Positions 40,826-50,266 of a stretch of DNA of 64,000 bases are shown in pieces; within the stretch, counting starts at the first letter, position 1, and every line of letters starts with the position of its first letter. This DNA is from DYFT01 sp041695085 (GTDB lineage: Bacteria > Bacteroidota > Ignavibacteria > UBA10030), in the NCBI GenBank assembly GCA_041695085.1, contig JBGFRO010000009.1, positions 62,001 to 126,000 of the forward strand. The letters are read 5' to 3'. The notes below the pieces were generated by a model. That model searched no databases, was not told the DNA's origin, and saw only the letters and a program-made list of their open reading frames with translations. The translations under genes were made by a program, and so were the position numbers.

Positions 40826-42241
40826 ATGAAATTGACGGTTGAAGATATCCTCAAAATTGAACACCTCGAAGCCGAAGGCTTCGAGCGACACCGTGGAGCA
40901 ATCTGTACGGGCGTTTCAACGGACTCACGGGCCCTGAACTCCGGCGACCTGTTTGTTGCGATACGGGGTGAGAAGTTTGACGGCCACAATTTTCTCTCGA
41001 AGGCCGTCGAGATGGGAGCCTCGTGCGTTGTGATTGAGCGCAGATGGGCGGAAACCAATCCCATCCTCCGCTCGAGCTTGCACGTTCCAAAGCTCATCGT
41101 CGAGAATACGATCCACGCCCTTGGTCAACTTGCGCGCATCCATCGGAGGAAGTTCCGCCTGCCCATCCTCGTCATCGGGGGTAGCAACGGCAAAACGACC
41201 ACCAAGGATATGATCGCTGCCGTTCTCGGAACCAAGTATCGTGTCCTTGCGACGGAAGGAAATCTCAACAACCACATCGGCGTGCCGATGACGCTCTTCC
41301 GGCTCGAGAAGCGGCACCAGATCGGCATTCTTGAAGTAGGAACGAATCACTTCGGCGAAATAGAATATCTCTGCAGCATTATTGAACCGACACATGCTCT
41401 CATCACAACAATTGGACGAGAACATCTTGAGTTTTTCCAATCACTCGACGGCGTCGCGCAGGCCGAAGGAGAAGCAATCCAATGGATCCGCAACCATCGA
41501 CCGAATCGGGGAGTGGTCTTTGTCAACGCGGATGATCCCCGGATCGTCAGAGTCGCCAAAGGTATGAGACGAACCGTCAGGTACGGTTTCGGAAAGGGTG
41601 CCACGTCGGTTCGGGGAAAGTTGCTGGGCACCGATGCCGATGGATGCAGTAAGGTCGGCATCAAGGCGCGCGGCAAAAGGCCCTTCACTGTCTCCCTCTC
41701 CGTTCCGGGCCTCCATAATGCACAAAATGCACTCGCAGCGGCGGCGGTAGGAGTGACGTTCAAAGTTCCCGCGGCGAAGATTCAGCAAGCATTGGAACAG
41801 TTCAAAGGGTCGAGCAAACGGATGCAGGTGCTGAAGCTCGACGGCATCACGATTCTCAACGACACGTACAATTCGAATCCCGATTCGGTTCTTGCCGCAC
41901 TTCAAACGCTGAAGTCCTCGGCAACGACAGGTAAGAAGATCGCCGTGCTGGCCGATATGTTGGAGCTTGGAACGGAGTCCGAACAGGAACATATAAAAAT
42001 CGGTAAAGCGATAGCATCCTACGGTGTCGAATATCTCCTCACGTACGGCCCTTTGAGTCGCCTGACACACGAAGCTGCGCAGACGACCTTCAAGGCGCAC
42101 TACGACCAAAAGAACGTTCTTGCCGAGTACTTGGCTGAACTGCTCACTCCGGGAGACATCGTCCTGATCAAAGGTTCACGTGGAATGAACATGGAGGATG
42201 TCGTCGTGTTTTTGGTCGAACGGTTTCAACAGGCTGCTTAG
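40826..42241 (+). CDS. murF: UDP-MurNAc-tripeptide:D-Ala-D-Ala ligase
   Basis: The 471-residue protein has the MurF layout: the STDSRALNSGDLFVAIRG segment near the N-terminus, the P loop IGGSNGKTTTKDMI, and the C-terminal ILNDTYNSNPDSV and IKGSRGMNMEDVV. It adds D-Ala-D-Ala to the tripeptide in the cytoplasm to complete the stem. The chosen ATG is two codons after a TTG that opens the frame. No ddl gene is present in the cluster, so the dipeptide must be made from another locus. Confidence 0.95.
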   Translation: MKLTVEDILKIEHLEAEGFERHRGAICTGVSTDSRALNSGDLFVAIRGEKFDGHNFLSKAVEMGASCVVIERRWAETNPILRSSLHVPKLIVENTIHALGQLARIHRRKFRLPILVIGGSNGKTTTKDMIAAVLGTKYRVLATEGNLNNHIGVPMTLFRLEKRHQIGILEVGTNHFGEIEYLCSIIEPTHALITTIGREHLEFFQSLDGVAQAEGEAIQWIRNHRPNRGVVFVNADDPRIVRVAKGMRRTVRYGFGKGATSVRGKLLGTDADGCSKVGIKARGKRPFTVSLSVPGLHNAQNALAAAAVGVTFKVPAAKIQQALEQFKGSSKRMQVLKLDGITILNDTYNSNPDSVLAALQTLKSSATTGKKIAVLADMLELGTESEQEHIKIGKAIASYGVEYLLTYGPLSRLTHEAAQTTFKAHYDQKNVLAEYLAELLTPGDIVLIKGSRGMNMEDVVVFLVERFQQAA

Positions 42242-42279
42242 ATAGAAGGAAGACACAAAGAGCAAAAGAATAGTTTGAT

Positions 42280-43404
42280 ATGCTTTATTATTTGTTCACA
42301 TATCTGCATCGAGAATTCGATCTTCCGGGATTCGGATTGTTCCGGTACATCACCTTTCGTGCAGGTGTTGCAGCGGTGACGGCACTGATCATCGCGTTCT
42401 GGCTCGGTCCCAAGATCATCCGCAAGCTGAAGGAGCTTCAGATCGGCGAAGCGGCCAAAGTCGAAGCCCCGAAGACACACTTGAGCAAAGCAGGGACTCC
42501 GACGATGGGAGGATTGATTGTGCTCGCATCACTCGTCATTCCCGCCCTTCTGTGGACCGATCTCCGGAACGGATACATCCTCTTGATACTCTTTGTGACG
42601 GTGGCACTCGGTGCGGTGGGATTCTTGGACGACTATCTCAAAGTTGTCAAAAAGAAGCCGAAAGGTCTCATCGGGCGATACAAGATTGTCGGACAGGTGG
42701 TGGTTGGATTGGTGGTGGGCGGCGTGATCTATTTTTATCCGGAATGGATCGATTCAAGTCTCGTTGCACTCAAATCCAAATCGACTGTTCCGTTTTTCAA
42801 GAATCTCGAAGTCGATTTTGGTTGGCTCTACATCCCGATTGTCATCTTCATCATCACCGCCACCTCCAACGCGGTGAATCTGACGGATGGACTTGATGGT
42901 CTGGCAATCGGCACCGTCGGGATCGTTGCTCTGACGCTCGCGATCATTGCCTATGTCTCCGGCCACGCGGAATGGAGCCACTATCTTACGATCCCTCATC
43001 TGCGGGGGAACGGTGAACTGGCAATCTACTGTGCCGCCTTGGTGGGAGCGGCGCTGGGATTTCTCTGGTTCAATTCGTACCCCGCACAGGTGTTCATGGG
43101 CGATACCGGGTCGCTCGCCCTCGGCGGTGTGATCGGCGCGATGTGCGTGTTGATCAAGAAAGAACTGCTGCTTCCGACCCTCGGTGGTGTTTTTTTGATG
43201 GAGACGCTTTCGGTGATCATCCAACGGAGCTATTTCAAGTACACGAAACGAAAGTACGGAGAGGGACGTCGGGTGTTCAAGATGGCTCCCATCCATCACC
43301 ATTTTGAGTTGTTAGGATGGCCCGAACCGAAGATCGTCACGCGTTTCTACATCATTGCGATTCTATTGATGATCCTGAGCCTTGCGACGTTCAAGGTCCG
43401 GTAA
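42280..43404 (+). CDS. mraY: Phospho-MurNAc-pentapeptide translocase
   Basis: The 374-residue membrane protein has about ten helices and the family signatures GTPTMGGL, FLDDYLKVVKKKPKGLIGRYK, the magnesium-binding NLTDGLDGLA and GDTGSLALGG, and the late APIHHHFELLGW. It transfers phospho-MurNAc-pentapeptide to undecaprenyl phosphate to give lipid I at the inner face of the membrane. It lies 38 bases after murF and 37 bases before murD, in the usual order. Confidence 0.97.
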   Translation: MLYYLFTYLHREFDLPGFGLFRYITFRAGVAAVTALIIAFWLGPKIIRKLKELQIGEAAKVEAPKTHLSKAGTPTMGGLIVLASLVIPALLWTDLRNGYILLILFVTVALGAVGFLDDYLKVVKKKPKGLIGRYKIVGQVVVGLVVGGVIYFYPEWIDSSLVALKSKSTVPFFKNLEVDFGWLYIPIVIFIITATSNAVNLTDGLDGLAIGTVGIVALTLAIIAYVSGHAEWSHYLTIPHLRGNGELAIYCAALVGAALGFLWFNSYPAQVFMGDTGSLALGGVIGAMCVLIKKELLLPTLGGVFLMETLSVIIQRSYFKYTKRKYGEGRRVFKMAPIHHHFELLGWPEPKIVTRFYIIAILLMILSLATFKVR

Positions 43405-43441
43405 TAACATCTGTATCACCTTGCAAGTGTGTTGTGCCTGA

Positions 43442-44797
43442 ATGGATGTCTCACAGCTTCACAACAAGAAAATCTCCGTCATTGGAGCAGCGCGCAGCGG
43501 CCTCGCCGTGGCATCGCTCCTCCGCACACACGGTGCAGATGTGTTCGTCAGCGACCGTGAGTCGGAAGAAAAACTGAAGCCGTACCTCCCTCATCTTCGT
43601 GCGAGCGGATTGCCGTACGAGGTGGGGGGACACAGTGAACGGGTCTATGATTGTTCACTGATGGTCATTAGTCCGGGAGTCCCCAGTAACGCTCCCGTCG
43701 TTGTGCAGGCGCTTTCTCGAGGTATCAAGGTCGTCAGCGAGGTTGAAGTTGCGAGTTGGTTCTGTCGCGCCCCTATCGTCGCGATCACCGGCAGCAACGG
43801 TAAAACCACCACCACCACTCTGATCGGGAGGATCCTCGGCGATGCAAAAAAGAAACATGCTGTTGCGGGTAACATTGGGACGGCATTCTCATCCGTCGTT
43901 CTGGAGCTGGCTGAAAGCGATATTGCTGTTCTGGAAATAAGCAGCTTCCAGCTTGATCACTGCGAAACGTTCCGTCCGGCGATCTCGGTGATCCTGAACA
44001 TTACCCAGAATCACATGGATCGATATGATAATTCGATGGATCGCTACGCTGCCTCGAAAGCGCGCATCTTTATGAACCAAACGAAACAAGATATCCTCGT
44101 CTATTGCGCGGATGACGAATGGACCTCACGGGTCGCGGCTAAAGCGACTTGCCGGACGATCCCCTTCAGCAGAAATCAACGCCTGGCAATCGGCGCGTTT
44201 CTCGAAAATGGCTGGCTTGTGACCGTGTTGAGCGGGAAGCGGACAGAGATCGTACCCGTGCACCAGATCAGCATCAAAGGTCCCCACAATGAGTACAACG
44301 CCATGGCCGCAACGCTCGTGGGACAACTCCTCGACCTTAATCCGGCCTCCATTCGCGCAACGCTCAAGAACTTCAAGGGCGTCGAGCATCGGCAGGAGTT
44401 TGTGCGGGAAGTCAACAGCGTCCGTTATTACAACGACTCGAAAGCGACAAGCGTCGATGCCGTCTGGTACGCACTCCAGGCATTCGATGCACCGATCGTT
44501 TTGATGTTGGGAGGAAGAGACAAAGGAAACGACTATACGCGAATCCGCGATCTTGTCCAGAAGAACGTACGCGCAATTGTCGCGTTGGGGGAATCGGCGG
44601 ACAAAGTGGAACAGGCATTTTCCGATCTCAAACCAGTGCAGCGCGCACACACGATGGATGAGGCTGTGCTGATGGCCCAGCGATTCGCTCAACCGGGAGA
44701 CGTTGTTCTCCTCTCCCCTGCCTGCGCTTCGTTCGATTGGTTTGAGAATTACGAACAGCGCGGGAAGGTGTTCAAAGAACTGGTGAACAATCTGTAG
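43442..44797 (+). CDS. murD: UDP-MurNAc-L-alanine:D-glutamate ligase
   Basis: The 451-residue protein starts with the Rossmann-like motif VIGAARSGLAVASLL, followed by the P loop ITGSNGKTTTTTLIG and later RQEFVREVNSVRYYNDSKATS and LLSPACASFDWFENY, all MurD hallmarks. It adds D-glutamate to UDP-MurNAc-L-Ala in the cytoplasm. It lies between mraY and ftsW with 83 bases before ftsW. Confidence 0.96.
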   Translation: MDVSQLHNKKISVIGAARSGLAVASLLRTHGADVFVSDRESEEKLKPYLPHLRASGLPYEVGGHSERVYDCSLMVISPGVPSNAPVVVQALSRGIKVVSEVEVASWFCRAPIVAITGSNGKTTTTTLIGRILGDAKKKHAVAGNIGTAFSSVVLELAESDIAVLEISSFQLDHCETFRPAISVILNITQNHMDRYDNSMDRYAASKARIFMNQTKQDILVYCADDEWTSRVAAKATCRTIPFSRNQRLAIGAFLENGWLVTVLSGKRTEIVPVHQISIKGPHNEYNAMAATLVGQLLDLNPASIRATLKNFKGVEHRQEFVREVNSVRYYNDSKATSVDAVWYALQAFDAPIVLMLGGRDKGNDYTRIRDLVQKNVRAIVALGESADKVEQAFSDLKPVQRAHTMDEAVLMAQRFAQPGDVVLLSPACASFDWFENYEQRGKVFKELVNNL

Positions 44798-44880
44798 CAA
44801 AGATGCTTCTCTTGAATAAGCGTGGTGGCGTATTCAGTTCAAAGCATGAATTCAGAAAGGCTTGAAGATTCATCGGAAGT

Positions 44881-46053
44881 ATGACCACATCCCAACGTAA
44901 TCATATCGACCTTCCTGCTCTCGTTGTGGTGTTGACACTGATGGTGATGAGCCTCGGCGTTGTCTACAGCGCGTCCGCCACATGGGCGTTGGAGAAATTC
45001 GGTGAAAGCAACCGTCTGCTGAATCTCCATGCTCTCAAGGTGCTGCTTGGCATTGTCGCCCTGTTCGTCGGTATGACGATCGATTACAGGAAATACCGCA
45101 GAGTGACGAAGCTGGCGCTCATCATCGCCATTGCGTTCCTGGCGTTCACCCTCTTGCTCGGCGGCGAGGTGAAAGGTGCATCGCGATGGTTGCGGTTTGG
45201 GGGCTTGAGTCTGCAGCCGTCCGAGTTCGCCAAGTTCGCGCTCCTCTTCCATCTCTGCACCCTCATCGCGGTAAAAGGCGAGGCCATTCGCAAATTCAAA
45301 AAGGGATTCTTGCCGATGATGATCTGGATCGGGTCGGTCGCAGCGCTTGTTCTCCTGCAACCCAACTTCAGCACCGGTTCTATGATCATCCTGATGAGTC
45401 TCGTTATGCTGTTCATCAGCCGGGCAAAGATCTCGCATCTCTTCGCCACCCTCGGCGCAGCGCTTCCGTTGCTTGCGCTTGTGGCATTGACTCGCCCCCA
45501 CGTGATGCAACGGATCAATTCGTTCCTGTACGGAACTTCGGGACAAGGATCGAACAACTACCAACTGTATCAGGGGATCATCGGCTTCGGCAACGGCGGA
45601 GTGTTCGGCGTGGGACCGGGCGAGAGTGTACAGCGCGACTTCTTTCTCCCCGAATCGTACGGCGATTTTGTGTTTTCCATTGTGGGGGAGGAATATGGAT
45701 TGGTTGGTACGATCTCTTTCATGCTCCTCTTTCTCATCTTTATGCTTCGCGGCTTTAAGATTGCAAAGTTTGCACGTGATGAATTCGGGCGCCTGCTGGC
45801 CATCGGCATTACGAGCGTCGTGATCCTCTACGCCTGTGTGAATGCCGGCGTAACGTTGGGCATCCTCCCCACGACCGGACTCCCGATGCCGTTCGTCAGC
45901 TACGGCGGATCGTCACTGCTCTTTACTTCGTTCGCTGTGGGTGTGTTGCTGAACATCTCAGCGCAAACGGATCTTCATCCCCGCGCTCCAAAGGCGACCG
46001 TACCCTCGACGCCGGCTCCGGGATTGCAAGATCAGACCGTCAAAGTCTATTGA
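44881..46053 (+). CDS. ftsW: Septal peptidoglycan polymerase (SEDS family)
   Basis: The 390-residue protein has about ten membrane segments and SEDS landmarks: KGASRWLRFGGLSLQPSEFAK, the large periplasmic loop with YQLYQGIIGFGNGGVFGVGPG, and the C-terminal PTTGLPMPFVSYGGSSLL. It polymerises glycan strands from lipid II together with FtsI at the septum. The hydrophilic C-terminal tail is short. The murG start is seven bases after its stop, so the two are tightly linked. Confidence 0.95.
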   Translation: MTTSQRNHIDLPALVVVLTLMVMSLGVVYSASATWALEKFGESNRLLNLHALKVLLGIVALFVGMTIDYRKYRRVTKLALIIAIAFLAFTLLLGGEVKGASRWLRFGGLSLQPSEFAKFALLFHLCTLIAVKGEAIRKFKKGFLPMMIWIGSVAALVLLQPNFSTGSMIILMSLVMLFISRAKISHLFATLGAALPLLALVALTRPHVMQRINSFLYGTSGQGSNNYQLYQGIIGFGNGGVFGVGPGESVQRDFFLPESYGDFVFSIVGEEYGLVGTISFMLLFLIFMLRGFKIAKFARDEFGRLLAIGITSVVILYACVNAGVTLGILPTTGLPMPFVSYGGSSLLFTSFAVGVLLNISAQTDLHPRAPKATVPSTPAPGLQDQTVKVY

Positions 46054-46059
46054 GGCAAC

Positions 46060-47157
46060 GTGGCAACACGACCTCCTCGCGTGATGCTGGCCGGCGGCGG
46101 AACGGGCGGACATCTCTTTCCCGCCCTCGCCATCGCCGACGAAATCAGAAAAATCGAACCGACGACCGACTTTCTGTTCGTCGGCACACAAGGGAAAATG
46201 GAAGCGCGCATCTTTCCAGAGCACGGCTATCCGTTCCGAACGATCTGGATCAGCGGATTCCATCGACGACTCACGGTTGAAAATTTGCTTGTTCCGCTGA
46301 AGGTCGTTGTTTCTCTTGTTCAATCGTTCTTTCTCATACGCAATTGGAAACCGGATGTCGTTGTAGGGACCGGCGGATATGTGTGCGGACCGCTGCTCTA
46401 TGTCTCAACACTACTCCGCATCCCTACCGTGATCCACGAATCGAACAGCTATCCGGGGGTGACAACCCGATTGCTCGCCAAACGTGTCCAGCGCCTCTTT
46501 ATCGCCTTCGAAGAGGCCCGAAGACATCTCGGTGGACTCAACAACATCGAGTTGGTTGGCACACCCACGCGGGCAGCCCTTCGAACAGTGACGCGCGATG
46601 AAGGAGCGCGCACCTTCGGCCTCGATCCGCGCAAGAAGACACTTCTTGTGTTCGGCGGCAGTCTCGGCGCTACGTCGATCAACAACGCACTTCTTCTGGC
46701 AATCGATGAGCTTACGAAAGAGAACATCCAGGTCATCTGGCAGACGGGAGAAAGAGATTTTCAACGGATCCGGCAGAGTGTGGGGAATCGACCAAACATC
46801 TGGGTCGGTTCCTTCATTGACAAGATGGAGTGCGCGTTCGCGGCAGCAGATCTTGCTGTCTGTCGGGCCGGAGCGACGACACTGGCTGAGTTGACGCTCG
46901 TCGGTTTACCGGCGATCCTTGTGCCCTATCCGTATGCGGCCGCAAATCATCAGGAGCACAATGCCTGGTCGCTTGCCTACGCAGGAGCCGCAGTCGTTGT
47001 GCGCGATCATAAAGCGACCGATCAATTGTTCAAAACGGTTCTAACTCTTTTGAAAGATGAAGCGAGATTGAGGTCGATGAGCGAGAAGAGTCGTTCCCTC
47101 GGCAAACCCGACGCAGGCGCCGAGCTGGCGAAACGCATTCTGGAGCTTGTCCGCTAA
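46060..47157 (+). CDS. murG: UDP-GlcNAc:lipid I N-acetylglucosaminyltransferase
   Basis: The 365-residue protein has the N-terminal glycine-rich LAGGGTGGHLFPALA, the G loop VGTGGYVCGPLL, and the UDP-GlcNAc donor motif CRAGATTLAELTLVGLPAILVPYPYAAANHQ with the H-x-x-N-x near the end. It converts lipid I to lipid II at the membrane. It begins with GTG at 46060, seven bases after ftsW, and precedes the PH-like membrane gene. Confidence 0.95.
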   Translation: MATRPPRVMLAGGGTGGHLFPALAIADEIRKIEPTTDFLFVGTQGKMEARIFPEHGYPFRTIWISGFHRRLTVENLLVPLKVVVSLVQSFFLIRNWKPDVVVGTGGYVCGPLLYVSTLLRIPTVIHESNSYPGVTTRLLAKRVQRLFIAFEEARRHLGGLNNIELVGTPTRAALRTVTRDEGARTFGLDPRKKTLLVFGGSLGATSINNALLLAIDELTKENIQVIWQTGERDFQRIRQSVGNRPNIWVGSFIDKMECAFAAADLAVCRAGATTLAELTLVGLPAILVPYPYAAANHQEHNAWSLAYAGAAVVVRDHKATDQLFKTVLTLLKDEARLRSMSEKSRSLGKPDAGAELAKRILELVR

Positions 47158-47183
47158 GAAAAGAGAAGGGAAAACACCGGAGA

Positions 47184-47708
47184 ATGGACGCGCAAGGATC
47201 GGCAATCGGTATGCCAAAGGTGTTCAAATACAAGCTCGATTTCTATTATCAGCAGACGTTGATCTATCTGCTGGCGTTTTTGGTGTACGCGGGCATTCGG
47301 GGAAGTTTTGTAGAGGATCAGTTCAGTCTGGTGTTCCGTGATCCCATCGTGTACATCATGCTTTTTTTCGTCGCCATTTCACTTGGCACCTTGCTGTTGA
47401 ACTTGTACCGGGACCGGAAGTTGATCATCGAGGACGACCGGCTCATCTTCCATTCGAGAAACCACAAACGCGAGATACGATTGTCCGATATCGAGTGGAT
47501 GCACATCGGTCGTGAAATGCTCGTGCAGACCGCGGGACGATTTCAAATGGTCGTCCTGAAAATGAAAAATCGTCGCCGCCTCTTTCGCATTCGCGTAGGA
47601 CGCTATGAACGCGATCGGGAGCTGGTGGCCGAAATGGAACGCATCGCCCAGCACGTTCCAAAAGGAAAAGGAAGACGATTTGGGATGAGGCGAAGAAAAC
47701 CGCTCTGA
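47184..47708 (+). CDS. Small membrane protein with PH-like domain, in the dcw cluster between murG and murC
   Basis: The 174-residue protein has two membrane segments (about 25-45 and 52-72: DPIVYIMLFFVAISLGTLLL), then a soluble part (about 75-155) of beta-strand pattern (LIIEDDRLIFHSRN, REIRLSDIEWMHIG, RFQMVVLKM) that reads like a bacterial PH-like domain, and a strongly basic C-terminus (GRRFGMRRRKPL). I do not know a dcw gene of this kind. Its strand, position and 27-base spacing from murG suggest co-transcription and perhaps a role in envelope assembly. An in-frame ATG at 47211 is an alternative start. Function is not assigned. Confidence 0.6.
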   Translation: MDAQGSAIGMPKVFKYKLDFYYQQTLIYLLAFLVYAGIRGSFVEDQFSLVFRDPIVYIMLFFVAISLGTLLLNLYRDRKLIIEDDRLIFHSRNHKREIRLSDIEWMHIGREMLVQTAGRFQMVVLKMKNRRRLFRIRVGRYERDRELVAEMERIAQHVPKGKGRRFGMRRRKPL

Positions 47709-47775
47709 TGGAAGATAATGCTGCTCGAAGTTGTTTGATCAGCTCTTGAGTGGCGCGAGAGTTAAGAAGTTGGTC

Positions 47776-47865
47776 ACACAGAGATACACTGAGAATACAC
47801 GGAGACACACGGAGAATGCTCCTCCTTCGTGGAACTCCGTGGCTCCTCCGTGTCTCTCAGTGTAA
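47776..47865. repeat. Long inverted repeat of CACGGAG/CTCCGTG units
   Basis: Left side ACACTGAGAATACACGGAG with a second CACACGGAG, and right side CTCCGTGGCTCCTCCGTG ending CTCAGTGT, form an imperfect long stem-loop between the PH-like gene and murC. It is not followed by a T run and lies in the middle of a co-directional cluster. Repeats of this ACGGAG type are scattered widely in bacterial genomes. The stretch 47709-47957 contains no gene. Confidence 0.6.
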
Positions 47866-47957
47866 CAAATCACACAAGAACACAGACCTTTACAGTTTCA
47901 GATATCGGCACAACGAAAACGTTGCCCTGTTAGGCATACTACAGAACACGAACATTG

Positions 47958-49337
47958 ATGTTCTCCTCTATCAAAAAACTTCACTTCGTTGGGATTGGTG
48001 GTATTGGGATGAGTGGCATCGCTGAGATCTTGCTCGATCAGGGATTCCAGATCAGCGGGTCGGACAAAGGATTGAGCGAGGTCACCGAACGCCTCAGGCA
48101 ACTTGGCGCCATTATTTATGAGGGACATAAGCCGGAGCACGTCGGTCCGGACGTCGACGCACTTGTCTATTCCTCCGCCGTCGGACCCGATAATCCCGAA
48201 GTACTCGAGGCTCAGCGAAGAAAAATTCCTGTCATCCGCCGAGCCGAGATGCTCGCCGAGGTCATGCGCCTCAAGTACGGCATCGGCATTGCAGGCACAC
48301 ACGGCAAAACGACCACGACCTCCATGGTCAGCCTGGTCCTGATGGAAGGGAACCTCGATCCCACCGTCATCGTCGGAGGCAAACTGAGCGGGCTCGGTGG
48401 AACAAATGCGCGGCTGGGTCGTGGAGAGTTTATCGTCGTCGAAGCGGATGAATTCGACCGCTCGTTTCTCTCGATCACGCCAACCATCGCCGTTCTGACA
48501 ACACTCGAGACCGACCATCTCGATTGTTACCGTGACCTTGAAGACATCAAAGGAGCGTTTATCCAGTTCGCGTCGAAAGTCCCCTTTTACGGCTTTGTGG
48601 TACTTTGTCTCGACGAACCTGCACTCCTCGACATCATGCCGCAGTTGAGTAAGAAGAAGATCATCACCTACGGCTTGAATCCACAAGCCGACGTGCAGGC
48701 CATTGACATTCGGCACAAAGAGAACACGTCGACCTTCACCGTTGAACAAAACGGTAAGGAGCTTGGTCAGATCACGCTTCAAGTCCCCGGTACGCACAAC
48801 GTGCAGAACGCGCTGGCGGCTATTGCAGTCGGGCTCGAATTAGGCGTCCCGTTCGAAAAAGTGAAGACCGGCATTGAGAAGTTCACCGGCGTCTATCGCC
48901 GTTGGGAGAAGAAGGGGGAGGTGAACGGCGTCACGGTGTATGACGACTATGCCCATCATCCGACCGAATGCCGCGCCACCCTTTCCGGAGCAAAAGCCGG
49001 CTGGCGTCGTCGCGTTGTCTGCGTCTTTCAACCGCATCTCTACACGCGCACACGCGACTTTTATGAAGAGTTCGCGAAATCGTTCCTTCTCTCGGATGTT
49101 CTGGTGGTCACCGACGTCTATCCCGCGCGCGAGGAACCGATTCAGGGGGTCACCGGCGAGTTGATCGTGGACGCCGCCAAACGCTTCGGTCACAAAGACG
49201 TCCACTATGTCCCGGACAAGAAACAGATTCCCCATTATCTCGCTTCCCTTGTGAAAGCCGGTGATATCGTGATCACGATGGGAGCGGGAGATATCTGGAA
49301 ATACGGCGAAGAGTTTTTAAAGAGACAACAAGCATAA
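47958..49337 (+). CDS. murC: UDP-MurNAc:L-alanine ligase
   Basis: The 459-residue Mur ligase shows the N-terminal LHFVGIGGIGMSGIAEIL, the P loop GIAGTHGKTTTTSMV, the VEADEFDRSFL segment and the C-terminal VYDDYAHHPTE, all characteristic of MurC. It attaches L-alanine to UDP-MurNAc in the cytoplasm, the first step of the peptide stem. ATG 47958 is used; a TTG just upstream also opens the frame. murB follows 11 bases later. Confidence 0.96.
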   Translation: MFSSIKKLHFVGIGGIGMSGIAEILLDQGFQISGSDKGLSEVTERLRQLGAIIYEGHKPEHVGPDVDALVYSSAVGPDNPEVLEAQRRKIPVIRRAEMLAEVMRLKYGIGIAGTHGKTTTTSMVSLVLMEGNLDPTVIVGGKLSGLGGTNARLGRGEFIVVEADEFDRSFLSITPTIAVLTTLETDHLDCYRDLEDIKGAFIQFASKVPFYGFVVLCLDEPALLDIMPQLSKKKIITYGLNPQADVQAIDIRHKENTSTFTVEQNGKELGQITLQVPGTHNVQNALAAIAVGLELGVPFEKVKTGIEKFTGVYRRWEKKGEVNGVTVYDDYAHHPTECRATLSGAKAGWRRRVVCVFQPHLYTRTRDFYEEFAKSFLLSDVLVVTDVYPAREEPIQGVTGELIVDAAKRFGHKDVHYVPDKKQIPHYLASLVKAGDIVITMGAGDIWKYGEEFLKRQQA

Positions 49338-49348
49338 CTGGTTGATAA

Positions 49349-50266
49349 ATGGTTTCGCTCAGCGATATCAAACAATTCTTCCGCGGCTACATTGGCATCA
49401 ATGAGCCGATGGCTAAGTATACCTCCATGCGCGTCGGCGGTCCTGCCGATTATTATCTCGAACCGGCGGACAAGGCGGATCTGGTGGAGATCGTGAAGTA
49501 CTGTCAGTCAAACAAGTTTCCCTACATGATGGTGGGACGCGGGAGCAATCTGCTGGTCAGTGACGAAGGCATCCGCGGCGCCGTCATCAACATCGAGGCT
49601 GCACTGCCGCATGTGCGAATGGAAGGAGATTTGGTGGTGGCGGAGGCGGGCATCACGCTGGCCAAGTTTGTCGATTTCTGTGTGCAGCAAGGACTCGCGG
49701 GCGTTGAGATGCTGGCCGGCATCCCGGGCAGCATCGGAGGGGCGATTGTCATGAATGCAGGAGCCCACGGCGGGGAAATCTCCGATCATCTCATTGAAGT
49801 CGAAGTATTCCGCGACGGCAGCGTACAGAAAATTCCAAAGTCGGAAGGGGGATTCGCCTATAGAAAGTCTGCGTTGGGAGGTGACATTGTGTTGAGCGCT
49901 TCGTTCCGCCTACCGAAAGGGAACAAAGAGGAGCTCCTCAACAAACGTCGGGAACTCATTTTGAAACGGAATGCGACGCAGCCCCTCCAACTGCCCAACT
50001 CCGGAAGCATGTTCAAGAATCCGCCGGGCCACTTCGCGGCACGACTGATCGAACAAGCCGGACTCAAAGGAAAGCGCGTCGGGAACGCGCAAATTTCGGA
50101 GAAGCACGCCAACTTCATCGTCAACCTCGGAGGTGCGAAAGCAACCGATGTGCTGACGCTGATCGATCTTGCGCGACGCACGGTACACCAAAACACCGGT
50201 ATCCTTTTGGAGCTGGAAGTGAAACTGGTTGGTTTTCCCGAAGATATCCGGAGACGAGTGGCGTGA
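49349..50266 (+). CDS. murB: UDP-N-acetylenolpyruvoylglucosamine reductase
   Basis: The 305-residue flavoenzyme has the FAD-binding GRGSNLLVSDEGI, the central GVEMLAGIPGSIGGAIVMNAGAHG, and the type I-like NSGSMFKNPPG with the catalytic serine region near residue 215 and the HANFIVNLGGA segment. It reduces UDP-GlcNAc-enolpyruvate to UDP-MurNAc with NADPH. The stop overlaps the GTG start of ftsQ by four bases. Confidence 0.95.
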   Translation: MVSLSDIKQFFRGYIGINEPMAKYTSMRVGGPADYYLEPADKADLVEIVKYCQSNKFPYMMVGRGSNLLVSDEGIRGAVINIEAALPHVRMEGDLVVAEAGITLAKFVDFCVQQGLAGVEMLAGIPGSIGGAIVMNAGAHGGEISDHLIEVEVFRDGSVQKIPKSEGGFAYRKSALGGDIVLSASFRLPKGNKEELLNKRRELILKRNATQPLQLPNSGSMFKNPPGHFAARLIEQAGLKGKRVGNAQISEKHANFIVNLGGAKATDVLTLIDLARRTVHQNTGILLELEVKLVGFPEDIRRRVA

